This document shows, in pieces, positions 52,080 to 60,663 of a stretch of DNA of 64,000 nucleotides. How positions within the stretch are numbered: position 1 is the first letter of the stretch; each line of letters begins with the position of its first letter. The notes beneath the pieces are model-generated. The model saw only the letters and a list, made by a program, of their open reading frames with translations, was not told where the DNA came from and made no database searches. The stretch covers positions 620,001 through 684,000 of the forward strand of contig NZ_QQOH01000002.1 of NCBI RefSeq assembly GCF_003345655.1, in the 5' to 3' direction. A program made the position numbers and the translations under genes. This DNA is from Motiliproteus coralliicola. Its GTDB lineage: Bacteria > Pseudomonadota > Gammaproteobacteria > Pseudomonadales > Balneatricaceae.

Positions 52080-53806
52080 CAGTTGGCCTCCTTGTCAGCG
52101 GTATCGGACAGCATCGGCAGGTCCAGCCCCTGCTCGCGGGCGCAATCCTTGGCGATGTCGTAACCGGCGTCGGCATGGCGCATCACGCCGGTACCTGGAT
52201 CGTTCCAGAGCACCCGTCCCAGACGCTTGGCGGCCGCGTCGGTGCCGTCGGCGACGATCACCACGCCGGCGTGCTGGCTAAAGCCCATGCCGACCCCACC
52301 ACCGTGGTGCAGGCTGACCCAGGTGGCGCCACCGGCGGTATTGAGCAGCGCATTGAGCAGCGGCCAGTCGGATACCGCGTCGCTGCCGTCGAGCATCGAT
52401 TCGGTTTCGCGGTTGGGGCTGGCCACCGAGCCGGAATCGAGGTGGTCACGGCCGATCACGATCGGCGCCTTAAGCTCACCGTCGGCAACCATCTGGTTGA
52501 AGGCCTGAGCCAGACGGGCACGATCCTTCAGGCCGACCCAGCAGATACGCGCCGGCAGCCCCTGGAACTGAATCCGCTCGCGGGCCATGTCGAGCCAGTT
52601 GTGCAGGTGCGGATCGTCCGGGATCAGCTCCTTCACCTTGGCGTCGGTCTTGTAGATATCTTCTGGATCGCCGGACAGCGCAACCCAGCGGAACGGGCCG
52701 ATCCCTTCGCAGAACAGCGGCCGGATATAGGCCGGAACAAAGCCGGGGAAGTCGAAGGCGTTTTCGATCCCTTCCTCGAACGCCATCTGGCGGATGTTGT
52801 TGCCGTAATCCAGCGTGGCGGAACCGCGCTGTTGCAGGGTCAGCATCGCTGCGACCTGAACCGCCATCGACTGCTTGGCGGCTTTGACCACACCCGCTTC
52901 GTCGAGCTTACGCTGCTGGGCGGCCTGCTCCAGGCTCCAGCCTTGGGGCAGGTAGCCGTTCAACGGATCGTGGGCGCTGGTCTGGTCGGTGGTGACATCG
53001 GGGGTGATGCCGCGCTCGACCAGCTGCGGGAAGATGTCGGCGGCGTTGGCCAGCAGACCGACCGAGATCGCTTTGCCGTCGGTCTTGGCCTGGTCAATCA
53101 TCGCCAGCGCCTGATCCAGCGTGGTGGCTTTAAAGTCGAGGTAGCCCGAGCGCAGGCGGAAGTCGATCCGGGTTTCGTCCACCTCAACCGCCAGCATCGA
53201 GAAGCCCGCCATGGTGGCGGCCAGCGGCTGAGCACCGCCCATGCCGCCCAGGCCACCGGTCAGAATCCAGCGACCGGCCGCTTTGCCGTCAAAGTGCTGT
53301 TTGGCCACGGCGACGAAGGTTTCGTAGGTGCCCTGGACGATGCCCTGGGAGCCGATATAAACCCAGGAACCGGCGGTCATCTGGCCGTACATCATCAGGC
53401 CTTTGCGATCGAGTTCGTTGAAGTGCTCCCAGTTGCCCCAGTGGGGAACCAGGTTGGAGTTGGCGATCAGCACCCGCGGCGCGTCCGGGTGGGTCTTGAA
53501 CACGCCGACCGGCTTGCCGGATTGAACCAGCAGCGATTCGTCGTCTTCCAGACGCTGCAGCACCTCGATGATCTTGTCGAAGCATTGCCAATCACGGGCC
53601 GCACGGCCGATGCCGCCGTAGACCACCAGCGCCTGGGGGTGTTCGGCCACCTCCGGGTCGAGGTTGTTCATCAGCATTCGCATCGCCGCTTCGGTCAGCC
53701 AGCTCTTGCAACGCAGGGTGGAGCCGTGGGGCGCGCGGATCTCGCGGCTGGGATCGAGACGGGGATCGCTGTTTGTTGAAGAGCAGGGTTGGACGATCTG
53801 GTTCAT
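52079..53806 (-). CDS. hutU: urocanate hydratase
   Basis: 575 residues, slightly longer than the common 555. NAD-dependent hydration of urocanate to imidazolonepropionate. Visible: [19 protein letters not shown], the NAD-binding [30 protein letters not shown] and [18 protein letters not shown]. The extra length is an N-terminal tail of about 20 residues. Second last gene of the hut operon, 78 bp after hutG. Confidence 0.97.
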   Translation of the reverse strand: MNQIVQPCSSTNSDPRLDPSREIRAPHGSTLRCKSWLTEAAMRMLMNNLDPEVAEHPQALVVYGGIGRAARDWQCFDKIIEVLQRLEDDESLLVQSGKPVGVFKTHPDAPRVLIANSNLVPHWGNWEHFNELDRKGLMMYGQMTAGSWVYIGSQGIVQGTYETFVAVAKQHFDGKAAGRWILTGGLGGMGGAQPLAATMAGFSMLAVEVDETRIDFRLRSGYLDFKATTLDQALAMIDQAKTDGKAISVGLLANAADIFPQLVERGITPDVTTDQTSAHDPLNGYLPQGWSLEQAAQQRKLDEAGVVKAAKQSMAVQVAAMLTLQQRGSATLDYGNNIRQMAFEEGIENAFDFPGFVPAYIRPLFCEGIGPFRWVALSGDPEDIYKTDAKVKELIPDDPHLHNWLDMARERIQFQGLPARICWVGLKDRARLAQAFNQMVADGELKAPIVIGRDHLDSGSVASPNRETESMLDGSDAVSDWPLLNALLNTAGGATWVSLHHGGGVGMGFSQHAGVVIVADGTDAAAKRLGRVLWNDPGTGVMRHADAGYDIAKDCAREQGLDLPMLSDTADKEAN

Positions 53807-53884
53807 AGCATTCTCTTCTATCTTGTCGTTCTTGTTTGGGTGGTAAGGGTGTTTGGGGTTTGGTGTTGAGATCGTGCGACGCCG

Positions 53885-54886
53885 TTATAGCGGTCGCAGC
53901 AGTCGATGGATCAGTCGGGATGCAACCCGGGCACTGTGGCCATCGACATCGAAACGGGGGTTGAACTCGGCCAGGTCGATCAATCGCAGCTTAGGTCCGG
54001 CCAGGCGCCGGGCGTGATCGATCAGGGTTTCGAGCAGCTCCAGCGGCAGCCCACGGGGGGCCGGGGCGCTGACGCCGGGCATCACCGAGGCTGGCAGCAC
54101 ATCCAGGTCGATGGTCAGGTAGAGCGCGTCTAGTGGCTCGATAAACTGCTCTAAGAGCTCCAGTGCCGGTTGCAGCTGCCAGCCGTTGATCTGGTCGTCA
54201 CGCAGGTAGCGGACCCCGAGTTGGTCGGCGCGCTGGAACAGGGCTTGGGTGTTGGCGCAGTCGCTGATACCCAGGCAGGCGTAATGGAACGGCTTTTGAT
54301 GCGCCTGACACCACTCGGCGGCCTGCAGGAATGGGGTGCCGGAGCTGGGCTGCTGGTCGTGTCGCAGGTCGAAGTGGGCATCAAAGTTGAGGATGCCGAC
54401 GGGGCCTTGGTGCTGGTCGGCCGCATAGCGGGCCAGCCCCAGGTAGCTGCCGTAAGCGATCTCGTGGCCACCGCCTATCAGCACCGGCAGGTGGGCCTGT
54501 TGCAGCAGCAGCTCGACGGCCGCGGCCTGCTGTTGCGACAGCTGTTCGAGCTGATCATCGAGACAGTGCAGGTTGCCGCAGTCGTACAGCGGCGTCTGCA
54601 GTTGCCAGGCCAGGTTAGCCAGCGCCACCCGAACCGTGTCGGGACCGTTGACCGCACCGACACGTCCCTGATTGCGTCGTACGCCTTCGTCGGTGCAGAT
54701 TCCTAGCAGCGCAACGCCGGGATCGGCATCGGCCATCGCGTCCAGTGTCGACGGTTGCACCTGCTGATGCCAGCGCGGTGCCGGGCCGGTTTCGTGGCTG
54801 TCGATCCGGCCCTGCCATAGCGCCGGATTAGCCTGGCTGTAACTTTGGCTGGTTAATGTTGCACTCGATAGGTTTTGATCAGACAT
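53885..54886 (-). CDS. hutG: formimidoylglutamase
   Basis: 333 residues, arginase/ureohydrolase fold. Hydrolyses N-formimidoyl-glutamate to glutamate and formamide. Manganese motifs: GGGHEIAYG, NFDAHFDLR, TIDLDVLPASVMPG. This is the one-step Hut branch; no hutF deiminase is present. Lies 12 bp after hutI. Confidence 0.95.
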   Translation of the reverse strand: MSDQNLSSATLTSQSYSQANPALWQGRIDSHETGPAPRWHQQVQPSTLDAMADADPGVALLGICTDEGVRRNQGRVGAVNGPDTVRVALANLAWQLQTPLYDCGNLHCLDDQLEQLSQQQAAAVELLLQQAHLPVLIGGGHEIAYGSYLGLARYAADQHQGPVGILNFDAHFDLRHDQQPSSGTPFLQAAEWCQAHQKPFHYACLGISDCANTQALFQRADQLGVRYLRDDQINGWQLQPALELLEQFIEPLDALYLTIDLDVLPASVMPGVSAPAPRGLPLELLETLIDHARRLAGPKLRLIDLAEFNPRFDVDGHSARVASRLIHRLLRPL

Positions 54887-54898
54887 GGTCAGCCCCCC

Positions 54899-56203
54899 TT
54901 ATCCGTGCGATGCCAGCGAGCTCAGCGAGTGCTGAGCATGGTGGATCGATGCCGGTTGGCCGTTGAAGATCCGCAGTGCCAGCCGGTCTGGACCGAACTC
55001 GTAGGCCAGCTGGGCCGGGTGATCGAGATCCCACAACAGCAGGTCGGCCTGCTGCCCCGGACGGATCATCCCGACCTGGCGGCTCAGCCCCAACGCCTTG
55101 GCGGCGTGGCGGGTGACGCCGGTCAGGGCTTCTTCCGGGGTCAGGCCGAACAGCACGCAACCCTGGTTCATCATCAGTCGCAGCGAAGCCAGCGGTGAGC
55201 TGCCGGGGTTGCAGTCGCTGGCCAGTGCCATCGGCACACCGGCCTGGCGCAGCGCCTCGATCGGTGGCATTTGGGTTTCTTTGAGGAAATAGAACGCGCC
55301 GGGCAGCAGGCAGGCCACGGTTCCGGCCGATCGCATCGCTTTGATACCGTCGTCGTCCAGGTACTCCAGGTGGTCCACCGACCAGGCGCCGAACTCGGCC
55401 GCCAGAGCCGAACCGCCCAGATTCGACAGCTGCTCGGTATGACCCTTGATGCCGAGTCCATGTTGTTTAGCCGCTTCGAACACTCGACGGCATTGGGCCG
55501 GGCTGAAGGCGATGGATTCGCAGAACACGTCCACCGCATCGGCCAGACCTTCTTCCACCACTTTCGGCATCAGCTGCTGGCAGATCATGTCGATATAGCC
55601 GTCGGCGTTATCCCGGTACTCCGGCGGCACCGCATGGGCGGCCAGTAGGGTGGTGCGGATGCGTACCGGTAACAGCTGTTCCAGCTGGCGAGCGGCGCGC
55701 AGCATCTTCAGCTCATCGTCCAAAGTCAGGCCGTAACCGGATTTGATCTCAACTGTGGTGACGCCTTCGCGGCACAGCGCCGTCAGCCGGGGCAGGGCCT
55801 GCTCGATCAAGCCGCTCTGATATAACTCGCGGGTGGCGCGGACGGTGCTGAGAATGCCGCCGCCGGCGCGGGCGATCTGTTCGTAACTCTGGCCCTGCTG
55901 GCGGGCTTCGAACTCCTGGGCGCGGTTGCCGCCGTAGATCAGGTGGGTGTGGCTGTCGATCAGGCCGGGGGTGAGTAGTCGACCGGCAGCGTCGATCAGG
56001 TTGCCTTCGAACTGCTTAGGGTTCACCTCGCTGCTCGGGCCAACCCACATGATCTTATCGTCACCGATCAGCACCGCGTGGTTGTCCAGCATCCCATAGG
56101 GTTGCGTATGGGTCGGGTCCAGACTGGCCACCCGGGCGTTGATGATCAAGCGACCGTGGGTGTGCGGGCGAGAGGTTTGAGTGTTGTTGATTGACTGCAT
56201 CAT
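54899..56203 (-). CDS. hutI: imidazolonepropionase
   Basis: 434 residues from ATG 56203 (MMQSINNTQ); the open frame starts 51 bp earlier but runs back across the HutC-type operators, so it is not favoured. Amidohydrolase: metal motif IDSHTHLIYGG, EIKSGYGL, LLAAHAVPPEY, GHTEQLSN and SDCNPGSSP. Opens the imidazolone ring to formimidoyl-glutamate. First gene of hutIGUH, divergent from hutC. Confidence 0.96.
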   Translation of the reverse strand: MMQSINNTQTSRPHTHGRLIINARVASLDPTHTQPYGMLDNHAVLIGDDKIMWVGPSSEVNPKQFEGNLIDAAGRLLTPGLIDSHTHLIYGGNRAQEFEARQQGQSYEQIARAGGGILSTVRATRELYQSGLIEQALPRLTALCREGVTTVEIKSGYGLTLDDELKMLRAARQLEQLLPVRIRTTLLAAHAVPPEYRDNADGYIDMICQQLMPKVVEEGLADAVDVFCESIAFSPAQCRRVFEAAKQHGLGIKGHTEQLSNLGGSALAAEFGAWSVDHLEYLDDDGIKAMRSAGTVACLLPGAFYFLKETQMPPIEALRQAGVPMALASDCNPGSSPLASLRLMMNQGCVLFGLTPEEALTGVTRHAAKALGLSRQVGMIRPGQQADLLLWDLDHPAQLAYEFGPDRLALRIFNGQPASIHHAQHSLSSLASHG

Positions 56204-56231
56204 GGCGCCGATTATTTCGCAGTTTGTTTTA

Positions 56232-56258
56232 AATGTATATACAAATATATACAATTGT
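56232..56258. promoter_or_regulatory. HutC-type operators upstream of hutI
   Basis: Two adjacent TGTATATACAA-like dyads (TGTATATACAA at 56234-56244 and ATATATACAATT just after) 30-55 bp before hutI. They match the known HutC/HutR operator form TTGTATATACAA. A related TTGTGTACAG lies at 56355-56364 nearer hutC. Confidence 0.75.
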
Positions 56259-56416
56259 TTTGGGTAAAGTATCCCTTGCTCTCAGTATAGGGGAGCTGTG
56301 AGTGAATCCTGCGGGGGATCGTGACGCCTGCTGCCGATCATCTAACGTCAGGATTTGTGTACAGATTCCCGAGCTCAGGCATAATAGCCGCCAGTCAGGC
56401 ACAGGAGTGCGAGTCG

Positions 56417-57118
56417 ATGCCCAGGGTTCAACCCCGTTACAAAGCGATCCGATCTTATCTGGAGGAGGCGATCCGCAACCGCGAGTTCGTCGCCGATCAG
56501 CAGATCCCCACCGAGATGGCGCTGGCCGAGCGCTTCGGCGTCAGCCGGATGACCGCCAACAAGGCGATCGCCGAGCTGGTGGCCGAAGGCTACTTGGTCC
56601 GTCACCAGGGCTTGGGGACCTTTGTCGCCGAAGTGCGGGCTGAATCTCCGTTGTTGGAGATCCGCAATATCGCCGATGAGATCCGCGATCGGCGCCATGT
56701 CCACAGCAGCGAACTGCACCGACTCGAGGCCGTGGCCGTGGATGCGCCGACGGCGCTTCGATTGGGGGTTCGCGAAGGCCAGCAGGCGTTCCACTCGTTG
56801 ATCGTGCACCGCGAGAACGGCATTCCGATCCAGCTCGAAGAGCGCTTTGTGCGGCCCGAGATCGCACCGGACTACCTGCAGCAGCGCTTCGAGGATAAAA
56901 CTCCGAGCCAATACCTCAGCGAGCTCTACCCGCTGTCGGAGATGGAGCATATCGTCGAGGCGATTCTGCCGGACACCGAGACCTCCAAACTGCTGGAGAT
57001 CGACACCACCGAACCCTGCCTAAGGGTTGATCGGCGGACCTGGTCGGATCAGAAGCTGGTCAGCTGTGCCCGGCTGATCCATCCCGGCAGCCGCTACCGC
57101 CTCAGCTCACGCGGTTGA
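56417..57118 (+). CDS. hutC: histidine utilisation repressor HutC
   Basis: 233 residues from ATG 56417, with AGGAG 9 bp upstream; the open frame from 56321 would add 32 non-family residues. GntR/HutC subfamily: winged HTH (residues about 5-70; PTEMALAERFGVSRMTANKAIAELVAEGYLVRHQGLGTFVAE) and a UTRA ligand domain (about 95-228; QLEERFVRPEIAPDYLQQ). Represses hut genes and is released by urocanate. Divergent from hutIGUH with operators between them. Confidence 0.95.
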   Translation: MPRVQPRYKAIRSYLEEAIRNREFVADQQIPTEMALAERFGVSRMTANKAIAELVAEGYLVRHQGLGTFVAEVRAESPLLEIRNIADEIRDRRHVHSSELHRLEAVAVDAPTALRLGVREGQQAFHSLIVHRENGIPIQLEERFVRPEIAPDYLQQRFEDKTPSQYLSELYPLSEMEHIVEAILPDTETSKLLEIDTTEPCLRVDRRTWSDQKLVSCARLIHPGSRYRLSSRG

Positions 57119-57313
57119 AACCAATATTCGACAACGTTGAGACAGCGTAGAGAGCGCTTTGAGACCGTTTTGAGTCCCGGCTGAGCTGATCCCTGCCAAA
57201 AATATGGAACTAAAAGCCCCGAATTTTTGACATTCGTCAGACTTTTATTGGATGTTGTCAGGCAGGGGTTGGGTGGCATGACGTGTTGAATTAACCTGCA
57301 TCTAATCACTCCC

Positions 57314-57336
57314 TTAGTCCGTCGCCAGCGACGGGC
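57314..57336 (+). terminator. possible hutC terminator
   Basis: CCGTCGC-ca-GCGACGG hairpin in the gap after hutC, followed by CCTTTGTTTC, a T-rich but interrupted run. Weak but well placed between hutC and the GGDEF gene. Confidence 0.4.
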
Positions 57337-57372
57337 CTTTGTTTCTGTAGGAAGTCTGTCGATAACGGATTT

Positions 57373-58662
57373 ATGGCAAGCGCAGATTACAGTCATCTGG
57401 TCCATATTAAGGACCACTCAGAATTGGCGCTCTACGAGCTGATACCCAATGTGGTGTGGGTGTTCGATATCGACCGTCATGGTTGGTGGTGGGGCAATCA
57501 ACCGGCGCTGGATTTCTGGAAACTCGATTGCCTCGACGATCTGATCAACAAGGACCTGTCCGGTGATTCCCAAGGCGCGCGGGACCGCACCGTGCAGACC
57601 TTCGACCTGGCCGCCAAGAACGGCCTGACCATCGACCCCTGGACGACTTACCCCAACGGCAAGCCCAAGACGCTGCATATGATGCACCGCGCCGTGCTGG
57701 TTGGTCCGGAGCGCCACCGCGCCATCATCGCCTACATCAATGAAGAGGTGAATCTGGGCGAGTCGCCTGAGAATCTGCTGCTGGCCGAAGCGATGCGCTA
57801 CACCTCGGTGCTGGTCACCAGCTTTACCCTGGAAGGCACTCCAGTGGTCGAAAACCCAGCCGCGACCCAGGCCTACAAATCCCTCAATGCCGAGCAGTTG
57901 CCGGAAGGTGTAAACCTGTTTACGGCGCGATTTGCCAACTTGGACGAGGGCGAAGCCTGCATGCAACAGGCCCTGGATGATCAGGGCGGGCGTTGGACCT
58001 ACAACATGAAAACCGATGCGGGCCTGCGCAAACACACCCTCGATATCCGCATGACCCGCCATCCACTCAATGGCGACTGGCTGTTTATGGTGGCCGAATA
58101 CGACGTGACCCCGCTCCACCAAGCCCTCGACGCAGCCCACGAAGCCAAGGACGAGCTGCACCGCTTGGCCCACTACGACGCCCTGACCGGCCTGCCCAGC
58201 CTGCGCCTGCTGGAAGCCCGCTCGCAATCGCTGATCGCCCAGGCCGAACGCCACGGCCAGCAACTGGCGGTGATGTTTATCGACCTGGACGGCTTTAAAG
58301 TCGTCAACGACACCTGGGGCCATGACGCCGGTGATGCGGTGCTTAAGGAGGTGGCCCTACGCCTGGAAACGTGCCTGCGCGACAGCGACCACGTGGCGCG
58401 GGTGGGCGGCGATGAATTTATCGCGATGATCACCGATATCACCTCGCCGGAAAGCGTCGAAGTGGTGGCGCGCAAAATCATTGAAAGAATCAGCCTGCCG
58501 TTCGCGCTGAAAGAGTCCAACGAGCAAGCCCAGATCGGCGCCAGCGTCGGTATCGCGTTCTACCCGGAGCAGGGCCGCAATATGGAAATGCTGATTAAGG
58601 CCGCGGATCGCTCCATGTATCGGGTTAAAAAGCAGGGTAAGGGAGATGTGACCTTTGCTTGA
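57373..58662 (+). CDS. PAS-GGDEF diguanylate cyclase
   Basis: 429 residues, cytoplasmic (no membrane helix). Two PAS-like sensor regions (about 15-130, with VVWVFDIDRHGWWWGNQPALDFW, and about 140-255) are followed by a GGDEF domain (about 265-429). The active site reads VGGDEF intact and an RDSD (RxxD) inhibitory site lies five residues before it, so it should make c-di-GMP with product feedback. No EAL domain. Right neighbour is cassette array 2; whether it relates to hut genes is unknown. Confidence 0.93.
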   Translation: MASADYSHLVHIKDHSELALYELIPNVVWVFDIDRHGWWWGNQPALDFWKLDCLDDLINKDLSGDSQGARDRTVQTFDLAAKNGLTIDPWTTYPNGKPKTLHMMHRAVLVGPERHRAIIAYINEEVNLGESPENLLLAEAMRYTSVLVTSFTLEGTPVVENPAATQAYKSLNAEQLPEGVNLFTARFANLDEGEACMQQALDDQGGRWTYNMKTDAGLRKHTLDIRMTRHPLNGDWLFMVAEYDVTPLHQALDAAHEAKDELHRLAHYDALTGLPSLRLLEARSQSLIAQAERHGQQLAVMFIDLDGFKVVNDTWGHDAGDAVLKEVALRLETCLRDSDHVARVGGDEFIAMITDITSPESVEVVARKIIERISLPFALKESNEQAQIGASVGIAFYPEQGRNMEMLIKAADRSMYRVKKQGKGDVTFA

Positions 58663-58681
58663 CTACCGTCAAGCCCAGATG

Positions 58682-58912
58682 TCAGTGAGAGGGACATTCA
58701 ACAATCGCCGAGTTATATTCCTGCTGGTGAGTACGGGAATTTAGATCAACACCGTTCTTCACCATCACGAATCTAAGATCAGGGAGATCGTAACGATTAG
58801 CAGGGACAGCTTTTTTCAGACGTTTTCTTTCTTTGGCGGTCCGCGCATTGGCCAGCCGGGCGACCTGAGCCTGATATTTGTTGCCGCGTCGATAAATGGT
58901 TCTGTTCTTCAT
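58682..58912 (-). CDS. small basic hypothetical protein at the edge of cassette array 2
   Basis: 76 residues from ATG 58912 (MKNRTIYRRGNKYQ), with AAGG just upstream; rich in Arg/Lys in the first half (RTAKERKRLKKA). No family recognised. Reads opposite to the cassettes and ends 19 bp after the GGDEF gene. A real gene is plausible from the basic, organised sequence and start site, but unproven. Confidence 0.4.
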   Translation of the reverse strand: MKNRTIYRRGNKYQAQVARLANARTAKERKRLKKAVPANRYDLPDLRFVMVKNGVDLNSRTHQQEYNSAIVECPSH

Positions 58913-58931
58913 CCTTGGAAGGTAGACCAAG

Positions 58932-58957
58932 CTTGCAAGGTAGAGGTACCTTGCAAG
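58932..58957. repeat. perfect 11-bp inverted repeat at the left edge of array 2
   Basis: CTTGCAAGGTA (58932-58942), 4-nt loop, TACCTTGCAAG (58947-58957). A GTTAGCT cassette-type boundary follows at about 58974, 23 bp before the first cassette gene. It may be part of a boundary structure or a terminator for the leftward small gene. Confidence 0.5.
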
Positions 58958-58996
58958 GTCCGACTATTAAAATGTTAGCTATCTAAAGGAGTTCAG

Positions 58997-59914
58997 ATGC
59001 TGAATTACATAATGGAAAACAAAGATTGGCTATTTTCTGGTGCTGGAGTAGCTGTAGTTACACTTATCCTTTCATTTTTTTTTAAACGTAAATCATTAGC
59101 CGAGCCGGACGCAATCCAGAATCAGCAGGTGGATATAAAGGAAGTTGAAAGTTTGCAGGGTGTTTCACCTATAGAGTTGACCGAAGTAGAAAAAGTGGCA
59201 AAACGGTTTCGGACTACTCTAGAGTTAATGAACGAAGGGAGGAATTATTCACAATTCACTATTCCTCAGCTGGCTCAATTAATGAAGCTTCACAAAATTA
59301 GCGAACTTGAAAATGTATTTACAGGCAGAACTGAGCCATCCTTTTCTTTCATAGAAGATTTTTGTAAGACATTTGGCGTGTGCAAAGAATGGCTTATTGA
59401 AGGAAAAGGTTCTCCGTATTCAAGTGATATGCCATCAAAAAGCGATCCTATGGATTATCTATCTCTTATTGAAGAAGTTAATCCCGAAAGCATCTATTTT
59501 GTAAAAGAAAACACTGATACAGCTCCTGCTTTTATCTTACTGAAAGTATCAAAGTGGAAATACCTGATCCTTAGTAGAACATGGCACATCAGCGATGTGG
59601 TAGGGGCTGGTGGACAAAGACAGCTCTATAGTTTCTACAATTTAATTAAAGAACTTCGCGACAAAAAAAGTTTGCATACAAGTTGTTGGGGATTGACTCT
59701 CAGTAAAGATGAGTTCAACTCTTTACTTTGTGGAGAAACATTTCCTGGGAAATATACTGATGCGGGTTTCTCAGAAGACCCTTGGTGGGATGACTTGACT
59801 GATATAGATCATAAATATCCGATAGCCGAAAACTATGAGCAGTGGCATGGAAAGAGCTTTATAAAAGCACAAGAAATTATTAAGTGGTATATGTCTGAGC
59901 GGAAGGCTAGCTAA
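58997..59914 (+). CDS. membrane-anchored protein with XRE-like HTH, function unknown
   Basis: 305 residues. One N-terminal membrane helix (WLFSGAGVAVVTLILSFFF, residues about 11-29) followed by a basic stop, then a soluble region with an XRE-like helix-turn-helix (about 88-140; FTIPQLAQLMKLHKISELENVFTGRTEPSFSFIEDFCKTFGV, ending CKEWLIEGKG). The C-terminal ~160 residues are unassigned and aromatic-rich. A membrane-tethered DNA-binding or protein-sensing role is possible. ATG has AAAGGAG upstream; the gene ends in attC site 59911. Confidence 0.65.
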   Translation: MLNYIMENKDWLFSGAGVAVVTLILSFFFKRKSLAEPDAIQNQQVDIKEVESLQGVSPIELTEVEKVAKRFRTTLELMNEGRNYSQFTIPQLAQLMKLHKISELENVFTGRTEPSFSFIEDFCKTFGVCKEWLIEGKGSPYSSDMPSKSDPMDYLSLIEEVNPESIYFVKENTDTAPAFILLKVSKWKYLILSRTWHISDVVGAGGQRQLYSFYNLIKELRDKKSLHTSCWGLTLSKDEFNSLLCGETFPGKYTDAGFSEDPWWDDLTDIDHKYPIAENYEQWHGKSFIKAQEIIKWYMSERKAS

Positions 59915-59979
59915 CAAGGCGCTGCTGTCGGAAAAATTTCCGCTGCGCTTCAATTTTTCCGCAGAGCGCGGCGTTATAA
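59911..59979 (+). other. attC-like recombination site D
   Basis: Left CTAACAAGGCGCTGC, right GCAGAGCGCGGCGTTATAA; a central stem GGAAAAATT-tccgctgcgcttc-AATTTTTCC. Short (69 bp) canonical attC form. Confidence 0.88.
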
Positions 59980-59985
59980 ACCACT

Positions 59986-60567
59986 ATGAACATTGAAGAA
60001 ATATTTAAAATATCAGCAGCAATTATAGCTTCGCTAGGTGGAGGCGCCTTATTACTTGGTGCTTTTTCTCATTGGCTAGGTGGCTTATGGGCCAAAAGGA
60101 TGCTGCAAAATGAAAGAGCAAAGCATGAAGAAAGTCTTCAGCGAATAAAGGCTAAGAATGAGGAAGCCTTAGAAGACTTGAAGGCACAAATAGATACTCT
60201 CAAGCAAAAAGAGTTAACCCGCCACTTTGATAAGCTCGCTATCTATAAAGATGTTATCCATATCGTTTCAGAAATTCTCAGAGAATTGGAAGCTGTTGCA
60301 GCTACGAAACAATCATCTATCAGCTCAGAAATTGAGCATTCTTTCGCACTAAATCGAATTAAGGCTTATGGTTATATTTCGCTTGTTTCATGCCAGGAAG
60401 TTCTAGATAAATACAATGATATGATCGATTTCTTTATACCTCTGGTTTATGAAGGCAAGCAGGCAACATGGATTGAAATGAGAGAAAAAGCTGACGCTAT
60501 GCTAAATTCAATGCGTGTAGACCTTGGCATTAATGAAGGCGAAGTTGTGTATAGAGGTGCAAGGTAA
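59986..60567 (+). CDS. membrane protein with coiled coil, cassette-encoded
   Basis: 193 residues. One N-terminal membrane helix (AAIIASLGGGALLLGAFSHWLGGLWA), a long charged coiled coil (about 37-75; rich in K/E/L, ERAKHEESLQRIKAKNEEAL), then a helical soluble domain. No family recognised with confidence; proteins of this shape are frequent in cassette and defence regions. ATG lies 7 bp after attC site D. AT-rich. Confidence 0.65.
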   Translation: MNIEEIFKISAAIIASLGGGALLLGAFSHWLGGLWAKRMLQNERAKHEESLQRIKAKNEEALEDLKAQIDTLKQKELTRHFDKLAIYKDVIHIVSEILRELEAVAATKQSSISSEIEHSFALNRIKAYGYISLVSCQEVLDKYNDMIDFFIPLVYEGKQATWIEMREKADAMLNSMRVDLGINEGEVVYRGAR

Positions 60568-60569
60568 TT

Positions 60570-60622
60570 TATAACAAGAAAAGGCATCCGATGCATACTG
60601 CGCGACTGCTTTAAGCGTTAGC
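60570..60622 (+). other. attC-like recombination site E (degenerate)
   Basis: Left TATAACAAGAAAAGG, right TTTAAGCGTTAGCT, followed by a second GTTAGCT at 60624. Short and less paired than the others. Confidence 0.55.
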
Positions 60623-60663
60623 TGTTAGCTGACCATAAGAACTCACTCTGCTGAAGGATTAGG

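Noticed and set aside
50649-53779. Rightward open frames of 333 and 534 codons opposite hutH and hutU
   Set aside because: Antisense shadows of well-identified hut genes; low-complexity Gly/His/Gln/Arg composition and no start signals.
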